Assembly (NCBI RefSeq): GCF_037200945.1
Contig: NZ_JBBCGP010000001.1
Span: 1-64,000, forward strand
DNA length: 64,000 nucleotides
Direction: 5' to 3'
Origin: Methylovirgula sp.
GTDB lineage: Bacteria; Pseudomonadota; Alphaproteobacteria; Rhizobiales; Beijerinckiaceae
Part shown: piece by piece, positions 50,126 through 59,270 of the stretch
Layout of the letters: the number at the start of each line of letters is the position of its first letter
Position numbering within the stretch: the first letter of the stretch is position 1
Program-made: the position numbers and the translations under genes
Notes under the pieces: generated by a model
The model's input: only the letters and a program-made list of their open reading frames with translations
The model's database searches: none
Told to the model about the DNA's origin: nothing

Positions 50126-51517
50126 ATGCCCTTTTTCGACAGCTCCCCGCCCGCCGATACGGCGCCGATTTATTTCGTCACGCGGGAGACCTGGACCGAC
50201 ATTGCTGCGGAATTGCCGGCGCCCGCCGCGCACTTTGCCAAAAGTTCGAAATTCGAGCCGACCCCGGGCGCGTGTCTTATTCTTCCGGACGCCGACGGCC
50301 GGATTGCGAGCGTGCTCTTCGGACTTGAAGCTCAATCGGCGCATCATCGCGATCCGTTCCTGCCCGGTAAACTCGTCGCCGCGCTGCCGGCGGGCGTCTA
50401 TCGTTTTGCTAATGCGCCGCATGATACGTCGCTTGCCGTCCTCGCCTGGGCTCTCGCCGCCTATCGATTCGATCGCTACAAAAAGAAGAAACAGAATCAG
50501 CCGCGCCTCGTGCCGCCGGGCGATATCGATGTCGCACGGATCAAGACCCTTGCCGCCGGCGTGACGCTTGGGCGCGATCTCATCAATACGCCGGCAAATG
50601 ATCTTGGCCCCGACGCACTCGAAGTGGCGGCGGTAACACTCGCCGCGCAATTCGGTGCTGAAGCTGCGATCACACTGGGCGACGATCTGCTGAAGGAAAA
50701 TTTTCCGCTGATCCATGCCGTCGGCCGCGCGGCGGAGAAGCCGCCACGACTTGTCGATTTTTCATGGGGACCGGAAGACGCGCCGAAAGTGACGCTTGTC
50801 GGCAAAGGCGTCTGTTTCGACACCGGCGGCCTCGACATCAAACCGTCGAGCGGCATGATCCTGATGAAGAAGGATATGGGTGGCGCGGCGACGGCATTGG
50901 CGCTGGCGCATTTCATCATGGACCGTGGCCTGCCGATCCGGCTGCGCGTGCTGCTGCCGATCGTCGAGAACGCAATTTCCGCAAGCGCCATGCGGCCAAG
51001 TGATATTTATCCAAGCCGGAAAGGCCTGAGCGTCGAGATCGGCAACACCGACGCCGAAGGTCGGCTGATCCTGGCCGACGCGCTGACGCTTGCTGATGAA
51101 GATGCGCCCGAACTCTTGTTCGACTTCGCGACGCTCACCGGCGCCGCCCGCGCCGCGCTCGGCCCGGATCTGCCGCCCTTCTATACCGAGGATGAAACTC
51201 TCGCGGTCGAAATCGCGAAATTCGGTCACGCGGCGAACGACCCCGTCTGGCGGCTGCCGCTCTGGGCGCCGTATGACAAATTGATCGACAGCAAGACGGC
51301 CGATGTCAGCAACAGCGGGACCAGCGGCTTTGCCGGCTCGATCACCGCCGCGCTTTTCCTGAAACGTTTCGTGGAAAAGACGAAATCGTGGACGCATTTC
51401 GATATCTACGCCTGGACGCCGAGCGCGAAACCGGGTCGGCCCGAAGGTGGTGAAATCCAGGTCGCGCGGCTGCTCTTCGATCTACTCGAGAGCCGCTACG
51501 GAGCGCGCGCGTCGTGA
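50126..51517 (+). CDS. M17 family leucyl aminopeptidase
   Basis: 463 aa from ATG 50126; an upstream frame start at 50078 is less likely. Catalytic domain with GKGVCFDTGGLDIKPSSGM, then MKKDMGGAATALALAHF and NTDAEGRLILADALTLAD, the signature of M17 that binds two metal ions. Removes N-terminal residues in the cytoplasm. It belongs to the group related to PepB/PepA seen in alphaproteobacteria, shorter than E. coli PepA (503). GTGA overlap with the next gene. Confidence 0.93.
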   Translation: MPFFDSSPPADTAPIYFVTRETWTDIAAELPAPAAHFAKSSKFEPTPGACLILPDADGRIASVLFGLEAQSAHHRDPFLPGKLVAALPAGVYRFANAPHDTSLAVLAWALAAYRFDRYKKKKQNQPRLVPPGDIDVARIKTLAAGVTLGRDLINTPANDLGPDALEVAAVTLAAQFGAEAAITLGDDLLKENFPLIHAVGRAAEKPPRLVDFSWGPEDAPKVTLVGKGVCFDTGGLDIKPSSGMILMKKDMGGAATALALAHFIMDRGLPIRLRVLLPIVENAISASAMRPSDIYPSRKGLSVEIGNTDAEGRLILADALTLADEDAPELLFDFATLTGAARAALGPDLPPFYTEDETLAVEIAKFGHAANDPVWRLPLWAPYDKLIDSKTADVSNSGTSGFAGSITAALFLKRFVEKTKSWTHFDIYAWTPSAKPGRPEGGEIQVARLLFDLLESRYGARAS

Positions 51518-52365
51518 GCAGCTTCGATGCGCGACTGACGCCGGCGCGGCCCGATCTCGCTGCCGCGCATTTACGCGGCAAGTTCGAAGCCGCGCACTTT
51601 GTCGAAGGCAGGAAAATGCGTCTTCGTGCAGAGATTGCCGATCTGCGTCGTGCGCCGACCGTCGAGGCGCCGATCGATACCCAAGTGCTCTTTGGCGAAG
51701 CGGTGACGCTTTATGATGAGCACGAAGGCTGGGCCTGGGTGCAACTCGCGAGTGACAATTACGTTGGCTACATGTCGCGCGATGCTCTGGCCGAGGAAGA
51801 ATCCGCGCCGACGCATGGCGTCATCGTCAATCGTACTTTTGTGTATCCCGCGGCAAATATGAAATTGCCCCTCCAGGGCGCGTTGCCACGCGGCGCGGCC
51901 TTGCGCGTCGGCGAGACAACGAATGATTTCACTCGGCTTGCGAACGGTGGCTTTGTCTTCGCCACACATCTCGCGCCGCTCAGCGACATGGCCGCTGATT
52001 TCGTCGCCGTGGCGGAAGATTATCTCGGCAGCCCTTATCTCTGGGGCGGTAAAACGAGCCTCGGTATTGATTGTTCCGGTCTCGTGCAAATCGCGCTCGC
52101 GGCAGCGGGCCATGCCGCGCCACGCGACACCGATCTACAGGAAACCGCGCTCGGCCACGCGCTGTCCATCGACGAAAAGCTCGAACATCTGCAACGCGGC
52201 GATCTCATCTTTTGGAAAGGCCACGTCGGCATCATGCGCGATCCGCGCACGCTGCTGCACGCAAACGGCCATCACATGCTTGTCGCATCGGAAACATTGG
52301 CTGAGGCCCGCGCGCGTATCCTGCAAAAAGGCGCGGGCGAAATTACATCGATCAAACGGCTCTAG
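51514..52365 (+). CDS. NlpC/P60 family cell-wall endopeptidase with SH3 domains
   Basis: 283 aa with a GTG start in a GTGA overlap. Two SH3-like segments (DTQVLFGEAVTLYDEHEGWA; GALPRGAALRVGETTNDFTR) precede the NlpC/P60 domain, with catalytic Cys in GIDCSGLVQIALAAAGH and His in FWKGHVGIM and LLHANGHHM. No signal peptide. Probably splits murein peptides such as gamma-D-Glu-diaminopimelate, which the coupled aminopeptidase then degrades, suggesting peptidoglycan recycling. Confidence 0.9.
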   Translation: MSSFDARLTPARPDLAAAHLRGKFEAAHFVEGRKMRLRAEIADLRRAPTVEAPIDTQVLFGEAVTLYDEHEGWAWVQLASDNYVGYMSRDALAEEESAPTHGVIVNRTFVYPAANMKLPLQGALPRGAALRVGETTNDFTRLANGGFVFATHLAPLSDMAADFVAVAEDYLGSPYLWGGKTSLGIDCSGLVQIALAAAGHAAPRDTDLQETALGHALSIDEKLEHLQRGDLIFWKGHVGIMRDPRTLLHANGHHMLVASETLAEARARILQKGAGEITSIKRL

Positions 52366-52801
52366 CAGGTTCGCTCTCCAACGTCTGGCGATCGAAAGCC
52401 TCCGGCAAAAGCGCGGCAAATCTGACGCTCTTATGCACGCCGTCTGGTCCGGCGCTATGCACGACGGCATCTTCGGTCGCAAATTCCGCAATGCGTTGAC
52501 GACACGACCCGCAAGGCAGAATTCCACGATCGCAATCCGCCACGACGAGAACATCGGAGATCTGCCGGCCACCCGCGGCGACCATCGCGGTAATCGCCCC
52601 CGTCTCGGCGCAGCATCCGGCCGGATAGGCAGCGTTTTCGACATTACCGCCGGCAAAGATCTGTCCGTCTGGCGTGGCGACCGCCGCGCCGACAGCGAAA
52701 TGCGAATAAGGCGCATACGCGTTCTCGCGCGCCGTAAGGGCGGCGGCGAAGAGCTTGTCGAGCGCCGCTTGCGAGATTTTATTTTCGGAAATCACGTTCA
52801 T
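52352..52801 (-). CDS. cdd: Cytidine deaminase
   Basis: 149 aa. Homotetrameric zinc enzyme: CAE at 64-66 (in GCCAETGAI) gives the first ligand and the proton-shuttle Glu; PCGSC at 96-100 gives the other two Cys. NVENAAYPAG is the nucleoside-binding motif. Deaminates cytidine and deoxycytidine for salvage. The 3' end overlaps that of the NlpC gene by 14 bases on the opposite strand. Confidence 0.95.
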   Translation of the reverse strand: MNVISENKISQAALDKLFAAALTARENAYAPYSHFAVGAAVATPDGQIFAGGNVENAAYPAGCCAETGAITAMVAAGGRQISDVLVVADCDRGILPCGSCRQRIAEFATEDAVVHSAGPDGVHKSVRFAALLPEAFDRQTLESEPARAV

Positions 52802-52860
52802 GAGCTTTGCCGGGGTGGGGCCACGGCGGACATCATACTGGGGTCGGCCGGAACCGGAAA

Positions 52861-53151
52861 CTAATTCTCATCCGCAAACACGCCGCCACGTTGCTCGGGC
52901 GGGATGTTGTATAGTGGGATGACCCGGATGTGGTGATGGACCGGCGTCTCGACAACTACAGTTTTCTGGACAACGGGCTTACGCGCCTCTGCGACCGCCT
53001 CGTTTGGCGAAATCCGCAGAGCTGCCATCGAAATCATGCAAAACCCCAGTGCCAAAGCGGCGATGACGCGCTGTTGCCGGCGTTCGCGCCGAAGCAGCGG
53101 ATTGTCGTGCTGCGGATGGCGGCGGCTGGGATAGAGGGCTTCGATCGACAT
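52861..53151 (-). CDS. Small single-pass membrane protein, unknown
   Basis: 96 aa. A basic N-terminal part (RRHPQHDNPLLRRERRQQR) precedes one hydrophobic segment (VIAALALGFCMISMAAL), so the C-terminus with HHHIRVIPLYNIPPEQRGG is likely periplasmic. Not recognised; its ends do not overlap neighbouring genes. Translation on this strand is supported only by the clean membrane-protein pattern. Confidence 0.6.
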   Translation of the reverse strand: MSIEALYPSRRHPQHDNPLLRRERRQQRVIAALALGFCMISMAALRISPNEAVAEARKPVVQKTVVVETPVHHHIRVIPLYNIPPEQRGGVFADEN

Positions 53152-53306
53152 GGTCTCAACCTTTCATGCACGCCCTCCTAACCCCATCTATCCTGTGCAG
53201 TTCCGTGCGCTTTCGCACCAGCCGCGGCGATATAGGCTCGATACGGCAAGCGACAGGCACGCTCGAGTTCGTTACACTGGGGCCCTGCGAAGGATTGGAA
53301 CAGGAT

Positions 53307-53705
53307 ATGGACGGGGAAGCTGCCGCGCGGGTCAGTGTGGAAATCAATTTTCCCAATGGCGGAGTTTTCGGCCGCGAAGAAATCCTGCTGATCGACGCGA
53401 TCCGTGCGCAACGCTCGATTATCGGTGCCAGCCGCGCGCTTGGCCTCTCCTATCGCAAATGCTGGCTGGTCGTCGACGCGCTGAACCGGACGTTTGAGAG
53501 TACGGTCATCGCGACCTATCCCGGCCGGCGCGGCAGCGGCGCCGAAATCACCGCCTTTGGCGAGCGGCTCGTCGCGCTATACCAGTCAATCGAGCGCCAC
53601 GCCGGGGCTTCGGCTGAGAAGTCGCTCGCGGAAGTTACGGCGTCTCTCGACTGGAATTTCGATCCGAAGGCCAGGAGCGTGGTCGCGGGGCGCGATCTGG
53701 CCTGA
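53307..53705 (+). CDS. ModE-like winged helix-turn-helix regulator
   Basis: 132 aa from ATG 53307 (AGGATA upstream; the longer frame from 53166 is unlikely). LysR-type wHTH resembling the N-terminal domain of ModE: FGREEILLIDAIRAQRSIIG, then ASRALGLSYRKCWLVVDALN and YPGRRGSGAEITAFGERL (the wing). No molybdate-binding TOBE domain. Such single-domain proteins may respond to molybdate or other oxyanions. The neighbouring ModC-like remnant fits a molybdate link. Its last 71 bases overlap the 3' end of the opposite gene. Confidence 0.85.
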   Translation: MDGEAAARVSVEINFPNGGVFGREEILLIDAIRAQRSIIGASRALGLSYRKCWLVVDALNRTFESTVIATYPGRRGSGAEITAFGERLVALYQSIERHAGASAEKSLAEVTASLDWNFDPKARSVVAGRDLA

Positions 53706-54132
53706 CGCCACGGCCGGAAATGGCCACGGCCTTGATCATCGCCCAGGCCTTGAGCCCCGGCACCAAAGCCAGCCTGCCGACCGATTCGCGGGTGATCAGC
53801 GAATGCAGCCGCGTTTTGCCGAGGCTGAACGTGGCGCGGACATAGGGCGGTGTCAGAAATTCGATCTCGTCAATCGCACCAGGCAGACGGTTGGTGATCG
53901 AAACATCCATCGGCCGAGATAGCGCGATCGAAACATCGCGCGCATCGATCTTCACCACGACGCTGCTGCCGACCGGCAGATCGACCATCGGAAGGCGCAA
54001 CTCGCCGTCATCGAAGAGCAGGCTCGTCAGCGCCAGCTCCGGGTCGTGACTCAGGATACGGGCGAACACGGTCGTTTCGAGCAGCGGCGGCCCGCTCGGC
54101 GTCTTCTCATAATCGGCTGGAAGATTCTGCAT
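53635..54132 (-). pseudogene. C-terminal (TOBE-type) portion of a ModC-like molybdate importer ATPase
   Basis: 165 aa from ATG 54132. The sequence corresponds to the C-terminal region of ModC: VFARILSHDPELALTSLLFD, RLPMVDLPVGSSVVVKIDARD, then VSIALSRPMDVSITNRLPG and LKAWAMIKAVAIS, the molybdate-binding TOBE fold. No ABC ATPase domain (Walker A/B) exists upstream; the TauE gene begins 69 bases away. It may be a relic of modC or a free TOBE protein. The last ~23 residues, after ISGRG, look unrelated and overlap the convergent regulator gene. No modA or modB is in this window. Confidence 0.68.
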
Positions 54133-54200
54133 CGCTCCGCAATCCCTGCCCACTTTTCGCGCGCGACAAAGCGGACGTCAATCACGGAGCGCCTATGGGG

Positions 54201-55010
54201 CTAGAGGACAGGCAGATAACCTTTCTGCCAGGCATAGCGGAGGAGCATCGCGAAGCAGACGCAAACGATCAGCGGCCGGATCAGACGTGCGCCGCCGCGG
54301 ATCATCACGTGCGAGCCGACCGTCGCGCCCAAAATCTGGCCGCAGATCATCACCGCCCCAAAGGCCCAAACCACCTTTCCGGCGAGGAGAAAGAGAACCA
54401 AAGCGCCGAGATTGCTGCCGAAATTGAACACTTTCGCAGCGACCGTGGCCTTGAGCAGTGGCTCGCCTCGCAGGGCGACACCCGCGAGCGCAAAGAAAGA
54501 GCCGGTGCCCGGCCCCAGAAAGCCGTCATAGATGCCGATCGCCGGCACAATTGAACGAAGATAAGCCGCCCGACTGAGCCGCGCCTCGCCGCCGACCTCT
54601 GCTGCCCGCGGGGCAAAGAGGAAATAGAGCGCGATCGTGGCGAGGACGAGAGGAATGAGAATATCGAGCGCCGCTGCGTTGGCGATCTTGACCGCCAGCG
54701 CCCCGAGGGCCCCGCCGACGAAGGCGGCAACGAAACCCGCTTGGATCTCGCCGACAGAAATCTGGCCCTTCCGCAACAAGACGGCTGTCGCTGACAGGGT
54801 CCCGAACGTGCCCTGGAGCTTGTTGGTGGCAAGAGCCTGTAACGGCGGTAGCCCGGTCAGCAGCAGCAACGGGACGGTGATCAAGCCGCCGCCCCCGGCG
54901 AGCGTATCGACAAAACCAGCAATACCCGCCCCCGCCCCCAGCGCAGCCAGCGTTTCAATATTCACCAAGACGACGCCAACCCCTGAGACGGTTTTGCCAC
55001 CAGTTTCCAA
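54201..55010 (-). CDS. TauE/SafE family sulfite exporter-like membrane protein
   Basis: 269 aa; a GTG at 54965 could be the start. Eight or so helices; DTLAGGGGLITVPLLLLTGL and TNKLQGTFGTLSATAVLLRKG are the first repeat, and AIGIYDGFLGPGTGSFFALA is the second, characteristic of TauE/SafE. Transports sulfite, sulfoacetate or other sulfonates in known members; the substrate is not predictable here. Confidence 0.9.
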   Translation of the reverse strand: METGGKTVSGVGVVLVNIETLAALGAGAGIAGFVDTLAGGGGLITVPLLLLTGLPPLQALATNKLQGTFGTLSATAVLLRKGQISVGEIQAGFVAAFVGGALGALAVKIANAAALDILIPLVLATIALYFLFAPRAAEVGGEARLSRAAYLRSIVPAIGIYDGFLGPGTGSFFALAGVALRGEPLLKATVAAKVFNFGSNLGALVLFLLAGKVVWAFGAVMICGQILGATVGSHVMIRGGARLIRPLIVCVCFAMLLRYAWQKGYLPVL

Positions 55011-55179
55011 ATCAATCCGATTCGTATATGTGATGCTGCAATTGCGAAAGGGCCCACCATATGTTGGGGGCCGGGTTGGCCTTTCCGCCCGCGACTTTCC
55101 GTAGAAATACGTGTGTCATACCCATGCGCGATCCTGCCGCAGCGCGGCGCGCGCGTTGAACGCTGGATTTGAGATTTCA

Positions 55180-56997
55180 ATGAACTTGCGCAATATCGCC
55201 ATTATCGCCCACGTCGACCACGGCAAAACGACTCTCGTCGATCAATTGCTTCGCCAATCCGGCGCCTTCCGCGAAAATCAGCGCGTCGCCGAGCGCGTGA
55301 TGGATTCCAACGATCTCGAAAAAGAGCGTGGCATCACCATTATGGCGAAGGCGACCTCAGTCGCTTGGAAGGACGCCCGAATCAATATCGTCGACACCCC
55401 CGGCCACGCCGATTTCGGCGGTGAGGTCGAACGCATCCTGTCGATGGTTGATGGTGCTATCGTGCTTGTCGACGCCTCGGAAGGGCCGATGCCGCAGACC
55501 AAATTCGTCGTCGGCAAGGCGCTGAAGATCGGCTTGCGGCCCATCGTGGCGATCAACAAGGTCGACCGCCCCGACGCGCGCGTCACCGAAGTCATCAACG
55601 AGGTTTTCGACCTCTTCGCCGCGCTGGACGCGACCGACGAACAGCTTGATTTCCCGATCCTTTACGGCTCCGGCAAGATGGGCTGGATGGCGGAAAGCCC
55701 GGAAGGCCCGAAAGAAGACATGGCCCCGCTCTTCGACATGGTGCTGCGGCATGTGCCGCCGCCGACCGTCGAAGAAGGCAGTTTCCGCATGTTGGGCACG
55801 CTGCTGGAGGCTAATCCCTATCTCGGACGACTCGTGACCGGCCGGGTGTTCGCGGGCAGCGTCAAGCCGAATCAGTCGGTGAAGGTTCTCGACCGCAAGG
55901 GCAATGTCGTCGAGACGGGCCGCGTGTCGAAAATTCTCGCCTTCCGCGGGATTGAGCGGACGCCAATCGACGAGGCGGAAGCTGGCGATATTGTCGCCAT
56001 CGCAGGCCTTGAAAAATTCAACGTCGCCGACACGCTCGGTGCGCCCGACGTGACAGAGCCGCTGCAGGCGCAGCCGATCGACCCGCCGACCCTTTCGATG
56101 ACCTTCCTCGTCAACGATTCGCCGCTGGCCGGCACCGAAGGCGACAAGGTCACAAGCCGCGTCATCCGCGCTCGTCTGGCGAAAGAGGCGGAGGGCAATG
56201 TCGCGCTGCGCGTCGAGGATTCGCCGAGCGGTGAATCCTTCATCGTGTCAGGCCGCGGCGAATTGCAGCTCGCAATTCTGATCGAGACGATGCGCCGCGA
56301 GGGATTCGAACTTGGCGTCTCGCGGCCGAAAGTCGTGCTGCAGAAGGACGAATCGGGCCAACTTCTCGAGCCGATCGAGGAAGTGGTCATCGACGTCGAC
56401 GAGGAGCATTCCGGCGTCGTCGTGCAGAAAATGGCTGAACGCAAGGCCGAGATGATCGAGATGAAACCGTCTGGCGGCGACCGGCTGCGGCTCGTCTTCC
56501 ACGCCCCAACGCGCGGTCTTATTGGCTATCAGAGCGAACTGATGACCGATACGCGCGGCACCGCGATCCTCAACCGGCTGTTCCATGAATACGCGCCCTA
56601 CAAGGGCGAAATCGCCGGCCGCCGCAATGGCGTCCTCGTCTCCAATGACCAGGGCGAGTCCGTCGCCTATGCGATGTGGAAGCTCGAAGACCGCGGCCCG
56701 ATGATGATCGAGCCGGGTCAGAAGGTCTATCGTGGCATGATCGTCGGCGAGCATACGCGCGACAACGACCTGGAGATCAACGTCCTCAAGGGTAAGCAGC
56801 TCACCAACATCCGTGCTGCCGGCAAGGATGAAGCGGTGCGTCTGACGCCGCCGATCAAGATGCCACTGGAACGTGCGCTTGCCTACATTGAGGACGAGGA
56901 GCTCGTCGAGGTGACGCCGAAGTCGATCCGCCTGCGCAAGGCGATACTCGACCCGACTGAGCGCAAGCGCGCCGTGCGGACGAAGGAAAGCGCGTAA
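55180..56997 (+). CDS. typA: Ribosome-associated GTPase TypA/BipA
   Basis: 605 aa from ATG 55180 (MNLRNIAIIAHVDHGKTTL). Translation-factor GTPase with G1 AHVDHGKTT (10-18), G2 ERGITIMAK, G3 DTPGHADFGGEV and G4 NKVDRPDAR, then domains II, III and V and the TypA-specific C-terminal region (KGKQLTNIRAAGKDEAVRL, the CTD loop). Acts in ribosome assembly and stress adaptation. Convergent with ptsN. Confidence 0.97.
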   Translation: MNLRNIAIIAHVDHGKTTLVDQLLRQSGAFRENQRVAERVMDSNDLEKERGITIMAKATSVAWKDARINIVDTPGHADFGGEVERILSMVDGAIVLVDASEGPMPQTKFVVGKALKIGLRPIVAINKVDRPDARVTEVINEVFDLFAALDATDEQLDFPILYGSGKMGWMAESPEGPKEDMAPLFDMVLRHVPPPTVEEGSFRMLGTLLEANPYLGRLVTGRVFAGSVKPNQSVKVLDRKGNVVETGRVSKILAFRGIERTPIDEAEAGDIVAIAGLEKFNVADTLGAPDVTEPLQAQPIDPPTLSMTFLVNDSPLAGTEGDKVTSRVIRARLAKEAEGNVALRVEDSPSGESFIVSGRGELQLAILIETMRREGFELGVSRPKVVLQKDESGQLLEPIEEVVIDVDEEHSGVVVQKMAERKAEMIEMKPSGGDRLRLVFHAPTRGLIGYQSELMTDTRGTAILNRLFHEYAPYKGEIAGRRNGVLVSNDQGESVAYAMWKLEDRGPMMIEPGQKVYRGMIVGEHTRDNDLEINVLKGKQLTNIRAAGKDEAVRLTPPIKMPLERALAYIEDEELVEVTPKSIRLRKAILDPTERKRAVRTKESA

Positions 56998-57012
56998 TCC
57001 AGCTCGGTCAGT

Positions 57013-57471
57013 TCAGACGTCTTCGGGGCCGCTTGTCAGAAGCGCGTGCAGGACGGCGGGATCGTTGGCGAGACGCAGCCGCTTGGCGATGTCCTGATCC
57101 CGGATCCGCCTCGCGATTGAGGCGAGGACGGTGACGTAATTGACCACCGAATTCGCCGGAATCAGCAGGAAGAAGATGAGATCGACCGGCTTTTCGTCGG
57201 CGGCCTCGAAGGGAATTGGTCGGCCGAGCCGGGCGAAAAGACCGTAAAAGCGGCTTAGCCCGTCGATTCGCGCGTGCGGAAGGGCGAATCCCTGCCCGAG
57301 GCCGGTCGAGCCAAGCTTCTCGCGCGCCGTGATGGCACCCAAGATCGTCTCTTGTGGAATCCCGAGGGCGACGCTGGCCCGACGCGAAAGTTCGCGCAGC
57401 GCTTGCGTTTTGTCGGTAGAGAAAAGCTGCGGAACGATATCCGCACGATCCAAAAATTCGCGAATTTCCAT
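57013..57471 (-). CDS. ptsN: Nitrogen-regulatory PTS IIA protein PtsN
   Basis: 152 aa. PTS EIIA type-2 domain with phosphorylation site H66 in GFALPHARIDGL and preceding REKLGSTGLGQG. Part of the nitrogen-related phosphotransferase chain (PtsP-NPr-PtsN) that links nitrogen and potassium state. The partners are not in the window. Close 16-base gap to typA on the other strand. Confidence 0.94.
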   Translation of the reverse strand: MEIREFLDRADIVPQLFSTDKTQALRELSRRASVALGIPQETILGAITAREKLGSTGLGQGFALPHARIDGLSRFYGLFARLGRPIPFEAADEKPVDLIFFLLIPANSVVNYVTVLASIARRIRDQDIAKRLRLANDPAVLHALLTSGPEDV

Positions 57472-57881
57472 TGAAACTGCCAGCCGAGACTTACTCGGCG
57501 CCCCGAAGACGAGCGCCTATATTGCAATTATTGCGGCGCGGTCACTGGCGGGCCTTATAGACCTTAATGCAGGGAGAGAATAGGCCACTCGCGGCGCGAG
57601 TCGCTGCGGCGCAACGCTGCAATCGCCGCCTCTATTCGAATCGATCGCGCCTATTCTCTGGAAAACTTAGTATCCCTTTAAGAAAAACGAGGCGCTGACG
57701 ACTATTATCCGCGCAAAATCTGCCGTTTGCTCAGGCAACTTGGCGCGATAAGCGCCTATCCGTTGCACGAAAGCACCGCCCCCCTGAAAAGCAAGAAGAA
57801 ACAGCGAACTTCGATTGATCGGCGCTCGCCCCTGTGTAGTTTTGAGACGTTAGAAAATGGGTACTTTTGGGGGCAACAGAA
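57472..57881. other. Intergenic region upstream of the porin gene
   Basis: 410 bases with no supported gene. The word GCCTAT recurs several times (for example near 57516, 57648 and 57751), without forming an obvious repeat array. GGGGGC at 57869-57874 is the porin Shine-Dalgarno. The porin promoter must lie here. Confidence 0.45.
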
Positions 57882-59198
57882 ATGTCTTTTTCGCGCAGAT
57901 CTTCACTCATATCGGCGCTCTGTGCGGGCACGATCCTCGGCGTAACAAGCGGGGTCGCTGCGGCCGCCGATCTGCCGACGGACAAGGCTCCGCCCGCGCC
58001 GCCACCGACCTGGTGGTCGACCATCACCTACGGCGGCGAAATCGATGCCGGCATCATGGGCAACCCGGATAGCCCCGGCAGCGGTGAGAACTGGGGTCGC
58101 CTGTTCGACCAAACGGCCAATGAGCCGATGCTGAACGCCGGACTGTTCACGGTTTCGCGGGCGATTGGCTCGGCTGGCTATGACGTCGGCTTCACGATCC
58201 AGGGCGAGTTTGGTACCGACGCGCGGTTCACCCATTACCTCGGGCAGGACGCGTATTGGATCAATTCCAAGTACCAGTTCAGCTTCCTGCAGGCCAATGT
58301 GGCTGTCCATACGCCCTGGCTTACCCCGGGCGGTATCGACTTCAAACTCGGTGAGTGGCCGACGCTGGAAGGCGCCGAAGTCATCGATCCGGCCGGCAAT
58401 TTGTTCTATTCGCACTCGTATATCTTCAACTACCCGGAGCCCTTCGAAGACTTCGGCGTGTTGGCGATTACGCACATCAACCCGACACTTGATATCTATA
58501 CGGCAGTGTCGAGCGGTCAATCGACGACGCTGGTCGCCTATCACGGCGACAACAATGACGCACCGGCCTTCGAAGGCGGTATCGGCCTGAACAAGCTGTT
58601 CGGTGGCTCGGTCACGGTTTTGGCGACGACGCACATCGGTCCAGAAAACGGCGCTGGCATCCCCGGTACGCCGTCCTTCAATGACGCCGCCAACAATGCG
58701 CTGGTCTTTGAAAACGACCTCGTCGTGACATGGAACGCCACCGACAAGATCACCATCACGGGTGAAGGTAATTATACCAAGAATGACCTTTTCCCCAACG
58801 ACGAAACCTATGGCGCCGTCGGTTACATCTCCTATCAGACCGCTTGGGACTGGCTGAAAATCAACGGCCGCGCCGAAGTATGGCGTGACAACGCCGGTGG
58901 TTATGCCACAGGCTTTCCGGGAAATTTCTCCTTCGTGAATGCTCAGCGCGGTATCTGTAGCGATTGTATTTCTCAGGCCCCGACCACCTATCTCGAATTG
59001 ACCGCCGGCCTTAACATCACTCCGACGCTGCCGTCGTCGATCCCCTTCATCAAGTCGGTGATTTTCCGGCCGGAAGTTCGCTACGACGCGTCGCTCAATA
59101 GTACTACACCGTTCGACGCCCCTATTGCGGCTCCTGGCGTACTCGGAACGAAATCGGACCAAGTCACGATCGGTGGCGACGTCATCGTGAAGTTCTGA
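57882..59198 (+). CDS. Outer-membrane beta-barrel porin, OmpL/BBP2-like
   Basis: 438 aa from ATG 57882; a TTG at 57867 is not needed. Signal peptide (ISALCAGTILGVTSGVAAAA). The rest forms a barrel with alternating amphipathic strands and a C-terminal Phe (VTIGGDVIVKF), which is required for outer-membrane insertion. WWSTITYGGEIDAGIMGNPD at the N-terminus and NAGLFTVSRAIGSAGYDVGF match the putative beta-barrel porin-2 family. Probably a general solute pore. A strong terminator follows. Confidence 0.88.
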   Translation: MSFSRRSSLISALCAGTILGVTSGVAAAADLPTDKAPPAPPPTWWSTITYGGEIDAGIMGNPDSPGSGENWGRLFDQTANEPMLNAGLFTVSRAIGSAGYDVGFTIQGEFGTDARFTHYLGQDAYWINSKYQFSFLQANVAVHTPWLTPGGIDFKLGEWPTLEGAEVIDPAGNLFYSHSYIFNYPEPFEDFGVLAITHINPTLDIYTAVSSGQSTTLVAYHGDNNDAPAFEGGIGLNKLFGGSVTVLATTHIGPENGAGIPGTPSFNDAANNALVFENDLVVTWNATDKITITGEGNYTKNDLFPNDETYGAVGYISYQTAWDWLKINGRAEVWRDNAGGYATGFPGNFSFVNAQRGICSDCISQAPTTYLELTAGLNITPTLPSSIPFIKSVIFRPEVRYDASLNSTTPFDAPIAAPGVLGTKSDQVTIGGDVIVKF

Positions 59199-59220
59199 TC
59201 TCTCTCAAAGAAACAATCCT

Positions 59221-59252
59221 AAACGCCGGCCTCAGGGCCGGCGTTTTTTTTG
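59221..59252 (+). terminator. Rho-independent terminator of the porin gene
   Basis: AAACGCCGGCC-TCA-GGGCCGGCGTTT with a T8 run. A near-perfect GC-rich stem of about 10 bp. Confidence 0.95.
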
Positions 59253-59270
59253 CGTTTTTGCCGCAACCTA

